Shown piece by piece: positions 13,689-16,320 of a stretch of 16,320 bases of DNA. This DNA comes from DP-20 sp964539925 (GTDB taxonomy: Bacteria; Desulfobacterota; Binatia; UBA9968): positions 1 to 16,320 of the forward strand of contig CAZILB010000087.1 of assembly GCA_964539925.1 (NCBI GenBank), given 5' to 3'. How positions within the stretch are numbered: position 1 is the stretch's first letter; every line of letters starts with the position of its first letter. A program made the position numbers and the translations under genes. Below the pieces are notes generated by a model. The model worked only from the letters and a program-made list of their open reading frames with translations, was not told the origin of the DNA and did not search any database.

Positions 13689-13790
13689 ATGGAAGAATTT
13701 CCGATCTGGCTAAAAGGCGCCGTATGGTTGATTGTTTGCGGCACCGTTGTTTACGTGGTCGCGCAGTCTGTCATCAGCTTGATGAACTAA
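13689..13790 (+). CDS. 33-aa single-span membrane micro-protein
   Basis: A very short frame from ATG 13689 to TAA 13790. It begins MEEFPIWLKGAVW, has an unbroken hydrophobic stretch at about residues 11-31 with one Cys (residue 17), and ends SLMN. An acidic N-terminus, an amphipathic turn with Pro, Trp and Lys, and one transmembrane helix form a common plan of bacterial micro-proteins that attach to transporters. The purine-rich ribosome site GAGGAGAGGT (13677-13686), with its AGGAG core 6 bases from the ATG, is among the strongest in the window. Hairpins flank it on both sides (13649-13664 and 13804-13839). It is too short to be TctB, but lies between tctA and the binding-protein array. I do not recognise a family. 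Confidence 0.55.
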   Translation: MEEFPIWLKGAVWLIVCGTVVYVVAQSVISLMN

Positions 13791-13803
13791 AAGTGTTGCC
13801 GCT

Positions 13804-13839
13804 GCCGGCTCGGCGGCGCGCTGTCGCTGCCGAGCCGGC
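13804..13839. terminator. Strong 36-base hairpin, terminator-like without T run
   Basis: GCCGGCTCGGC and GCCGAGCCGGC pair perfectly (11 bp), and GGCG pairs with CGCT inside (one G-T), leaving a 6-base loop. It lies 13 bases after the micro-ORF stop and 78 bases past the end of the minus-strand binding-protein array. No T run follows on either strand, so it may be a weak or Rho-assisted terminator or an mRNA-stabilising stem. Confidence 0.45.
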
Positions 13840-13917
13840 TCAAGCAAATCGTCCGCGCGATAGGGACTACTTTGGCGCGCTCGCAAAGATCGTCGGGATC
13901 AGTTCCAGGGGTTGAGA

Positions 13918-15012
13918 TTACTTGCTCAAAATTCGTTTCAGAGCGGCAGCGATCTCCGGCGGCTGGTCGACGACTTCCTTGGCCAGTTTTTCCAGCTCTT
14001 CGCCGCCGACCGGCTTCGCTTGCCAATTGCGTTTTCTCAACTCTTCGTTGAATTCCGGGTCCTTGAACATGTTGGCAAAGGCTTGCCGCAGGATTTTCAA
14101 GCGCTCCGCGGGGACACCGGGAGTGGAGACAATCGGACGCGAGCCGAAGCCCCATATGCCCAGGTAGGCGCTGACCAGCCGGCGCTTGGCCTCCGGCACC
14201 TTGTACTGTTCCATCAGCTCGAAAATTGTCGGCACATCGGGCAGATTGGGATGGCGGCTGCGCTCGGTTTGCAGCCAGATGCGAACAAAGCCGGTCTTGA
14301 TCCAGGTGCGAAAGGGCTCCCGGCCAAAGAAACCGTCGATGGTGATCGCTCGGCACTGCACCTCGCCGCGTTCCATCGCCAGATCTTGCTCGGCGCCGCC
14401 GCGATAACCGCTGATGACATTGAATTTGAATCCAAAAGCCTCTTCGACCAGACGCGGGACGTCGTACCCGGTACTGCCCACCCCGGTGGCGGAGCAACGC
14501 GGCGGTTCGCTGGTCACGCGCAAATCGTCGAGGCTTTTTATCGGCGTGTCGCTGCGCATGTACAACAGGTGGCCGCCGCGCTCGGGAGTCATGATCCACG
14601 AATATTTTGGCCAATCGAATTGAACTTCTTTGCGGCCGATCATCTGCGCCATGAACAGCGCGCCGCCGAAGGAACCCAGGGTCAGGCCGTCCGGCTTGCT
14701 GATGTTGTAAATGTGATTGGCGGCGATCATCGACCCGGCTCCCGGCATATTTTGCACGATGAAGTCGGGATTGCCGGGAATATGTCGGCCGAGATAGCGG
14801 GCGTAGGTTCGCGCCCAGAGATCGTGATTGTCGCCCGCTTGGTAGCCGACGATGACGCGGATGGTCTTGCCTTGATAGAAATTCCCTTGAGCGAAAGAAA
14901 AGTTGACCCGGAAAGGGTTCCCCATGATGCCGATCAGGAGAAATAGGACTACCCTCGCAAGGTAGCAGATTTTCGATCGCGTGCCCCACGCAGACTGCGA
15001 GTTCCTGTTCAC
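13918..15012 (-). CDS. TctC/Bug-family periplasmic binding protein (SBP4)
   Basis: A 364-aa TTT-family binding protein from the GTG at 15012. The export signal core VVLFLLIGIMG (21-31) ends at FSFA (about 41). Then come NFYQGK, a changed ligand loop YQAGDNHD (57-64, the usual second and third Gly are Asp and Asn), HIPGNP, QNMPGAGS (87-94), KPDGLTLG and the C-terminal TPGVPAERLKILR. I chose GTG because GAGG lies 6 bases before it. The in-frame ATG at 15054 has no ribosome site and would put over 30 residues before the signal core. Cys173 and Cys220 match in spacing the pair in SBP5, suggesting a shared disulfide. It is the last gene of a minus-strand tandem array. Confidence 0.87.
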   Translation of the reverse strand: MNRNSQSAWGTRSKICYLARVVLFLLIGIMGNPFRVNFSFAQGNFYQGKTIRVIVGYQAGDNHDLWARTYARYLGRHIPGNPDFIVQNMPGAGSMIAANHIYNISKPDGLTLGSFGGALFMAQMIGRKEVQFDWPKYSWIMTPERGGHLLYMRSDTPIKSLDDLRVTSEPPRCSATGVGSTGYDVPRLVEEAFGFKFNVISGYRGGAEQDLAMERGEVQCRAITIDGFFGREPFRTWIKTGFVRIWLQTERSRHPNLPDVPTIFELMEQYKVPEAKRRLVSAYLGIWGFGSRPIVSTPGVPAERLKILRQAFANMFKDPEFNEELRKRNWQAKPVGGEELEKLAKEVVDQPPEIAAALKRILSK

Positions 15013-15070
15013 GGCGCACCTCGCTTCAAAACGCGCCAAACCCGGCGCGGCCATAGTATTCGATCGGCAG

Positions 15071-16159
15071 TTACTTTCCGAGCACCCACTTCATCTTTTC
15101 GAGAACGTCCTGAGGCTGGGAAGTGACCTCTTTCGCGCGGGCTTGCATCTCTTCGCCCGATAGCGGCCGAACCTCCCAATTCCGTTTGGCCGCTTCTGCT
15201 AAAAGCTCCGGATCCTTTAAAGCCCTGGCATAGGCATCGCGCAAGATTTTTACGCGATCAGCTGGCGTTCCCGGCGGTAGCGTCACGGGTCTTCCCATGG
15301 TCGCGGCGGTTAGAATGACCGTAGCCAGCCGTCTCCCCGACTCCGGTGTTTTGTACTGCTTCATGAGTTCCCAGAGGGTGGGCGTGTCTTTCATCCTCGG
15401 GTCGCGTCTCTGGCCGGTCTGCAGAACCACCCGGGTGAAGCCGGTGGCATGCCACCGCGTATAGGGTTCCCTGCCGAAATAGGTCGCTACCAGAGGCGAC
15501 CAACATACCACCTCGTTTCGTTCCACCGCCAAATCGATTTCCGCGCCTCCCTGGTAGCCGCTGACGATGTGAGTCTTGATCCCTAAGACCTCCTCCAATA
15601 GCCGCGGGATGTAGTGTCCGGTCGTGCCAGTCCCGGAGCTGCCGCATTTCGGCGGTTCCTTGGCGTGGCGCAGATCGTCGATGGTCTTAAATGGCGCATC
15701 GGTGCGTATGTAGTGCAGGATCTCGTTCTGCTCCGGCGAACCGATCCAGAGAAACTTGCTCCAATCGAACTTGACCTCGTCGCGCTTGATCAATTGGTCG
15801 AAGTAGAGCGCGGGATTGAAGGCTCCCAACGTCAGGCCGTCGGGTTTGGCGATGTTGTAAACGTAATTGGCCCCGACGAGCCCGCCGGCTCCGGGCATAT
15901 TCTGCGGAACGATATCGGGATTGCCTGGAATATGTTTGGAGAGATAGCGGATCATCATGCGCGGCCAGAGGTCGTACCCGCCTCCCGCGCTCGTGGCGAT
16001 GATGAGCCTGATGGCCTTGCCCTGGTAGTAGGGCGCTTCTCCGCTCACGCCTTCCGTCGCGCCGGCCAAGATCAACCCAAGGCCGATCAGTGAGGCAAAA
16101 AGTCTCGGCCGCAATCGCCGACGGCGTCCGAGGATGGTTGTCGAAGCTTTCGTTGCCAT
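15071..16159 (-). CDS. TctC/Bug-family periplasmic binding protein (SBP5)
   Basis: A 362-aa TTT-family binding protein. The very basic n-region GRRRRLRPR (11-19) precedes the hydrophobic core LFASLIGLGLILAG, with cleavage near VSG (40). A Tat route is possible but the motif is not exact. The mature protein has YYQGK, the ligand loop TSAGGGYD (56-63), HIPGNP, QNMPGAGG (86-93), KPDGLTLG and LPPGTPADRVKILR. ATG 16159 is preferred because GGGAG with good spacing precedes it. An ATG at 16207 in frame has none and lies only 10 bases after the preceding stop. Cys172 and Cys219 are spaced exactly as in SBP4. It is between SBP6 and SBP4, with 58 bases between stop and chosen start on each side. Confidence 0.88.
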   Translation of the reverse strand: MATKASTTILGRRRRLRPRLFASLIGLGLILAGATEGVSGEAPYYQGKAIRLIIATSAGGGYDLWPRMMIRYLSKHIPGNPDIVPQNMPGAGGLVGANYVYNIAKPDGLTLGAFNPALYFDQLIKRDEVKFDWSKFLWIGSPEQNEILHYIRTDAPFKTIDDLRHAKEPPKCGSSGTGTTGHYIPRLLEEVLGIKTHIVSGYQGGAEIDLAVERNEVVCWSPLVATYFGREPYTRWHATGFTRVVLQTGQRRDPRMKDTPTLWELMKQYKTPESGRRLATVILTAATMGRPVTLPPGTPADRVKILRDAYARALKDPELLAEAAKRNWEVRPLSGEEMQARAKEVTSQPQDVLEKMKWVLGK

Positions 16160-16217
16160 GGTCCTGCTCCCTGCTGCGCCTATTTTTGAGCCGGCAGTCT
16201 CGCTCATAGCGGCTTTG

Positions 16218-16320
16218 TCACTTGCCGATGAGTCCTTTCACTTTCTCGACGATTTGCGGCGGCGTGGTCATGACTTCCTTGGCGAGGGCCTGCAACTGCT
16301 CGCCTGTCGCCGGGTCGATA
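16218..16320 (-). CDS. TctC/Bug-family periplasmic binding protein, C-terminal end (SBP6, partial)
   Basis: The last 33 codons and TGA stop of a gene that runs off the window. The visible tail contains TGEQLQALAKEVMTTPPQIV followed by EKVKGLIGK. It lines up with the tails of SBP5 (SGEEMQARAKEVTSQPQ...) and SBP4 (GGEELEKLAKEVVDQPP...). It is therefore a third member of the tandem minus-strand array and the first of the visible three to be transcribed. Nothing can be said about its ligand loop. Confidence 0.85.
   Translation of the reverse strand, partial: IDPATGEQLQALAKEVMTTPPQIVEKVKGLIGK

Noticed and set aside
13029..13917. Possible tctB between tctA and the binding-protein array
   Set aside because: I looked for a roughly 150-aa four-helix frame on both strands and found only the 101-aa and 33-aa plus-strand frames, neither of which has that layout.
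13787..15019. Long minus-strand open frame (410 codons) overlapping SBP4
   Set aside because: It is a shifted reading of the SBP4 gene: rich in Arg, Pro and His, with no signal peptide or domain, whereas the SBP4 frame has full TctC motifs.
1..16320. CRISPR array, tRNA, rRNA or riboswitch
   Set aside because: No regularly spaced direct repeats, cloverleaf-like segments or conserved RNA cores were seen on either strand.

Overview
The window looks like a metagenome-assembled scaffold from an uncultured, fairly GC-rich bacterium. It has two runs of exactly 100 N, and at one of them the flanks share a 55-bp exact repeat. Many extracytoplasmic binding proteins of the tripartite tricarboxylate transporter (TTT, TctC/Bug) family sit beside amidohydrolases and a RAYT-like transposase remnant. 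That mix is typical of uncultured soil or sediment lineages such as Binatota-, Rokubacteria- or Tectomicrobia-like bacteria. This placement is inference from gene content; there is no marker gene here.

Layout. Left block (1-4725, + strand): three TctC-type binding proteins (127-1191, 2432-3463, 3706-4725). A RAYT-like transposase remnant (1268-1527), a small nitroreductase (1604-2200) and the first N gap (2213-2312) lie among them. Middle block (4775-8229): a minus-strand M24-type protein with altered metal ligands, divergent from a tandem pair of signal-peptide-bearing class I methyltransferase paralogs of identical length (277 aa). The second paralog starts at an N gap that looks like an unmerged assembly overlap. 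A strong bidirectional terminator (8241-8280) closes this block. Right block (8302-16320, mainly - strand): an ACMSD-like amidohydrolase, an N-acyl-D-amino-acid-deacylase-like amidohydrolase, the TTT permease TctA, and a tandem array of at least three more TctC-type proteins, the last cut by the window end. Between tctA and that array is a small + strand island with a 101-aa exported or membrane hypothetical protein and a 33-aa single-span membrane micro-ORF.

How it may work together (inference). Several binding proteins would capture different carboxylates or amide-bearing compounds in the periplasm and pass them to one TctA permease; no TctB-like four-helix protein is visible. The amidohydrolases and the M24-like protein could process imported amides or acylated compounds. 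The intergenic spaces hold three different hairpin repeats of kinds that commonly give spurious peptides such as LNEVKDL, HPGPLPEGEG and GAGFKTAPT. With the RAYT remnant they suggest a genome rich in small mobile palindromic repeats. No tRNA, rRNA or CRISPR array was seen.
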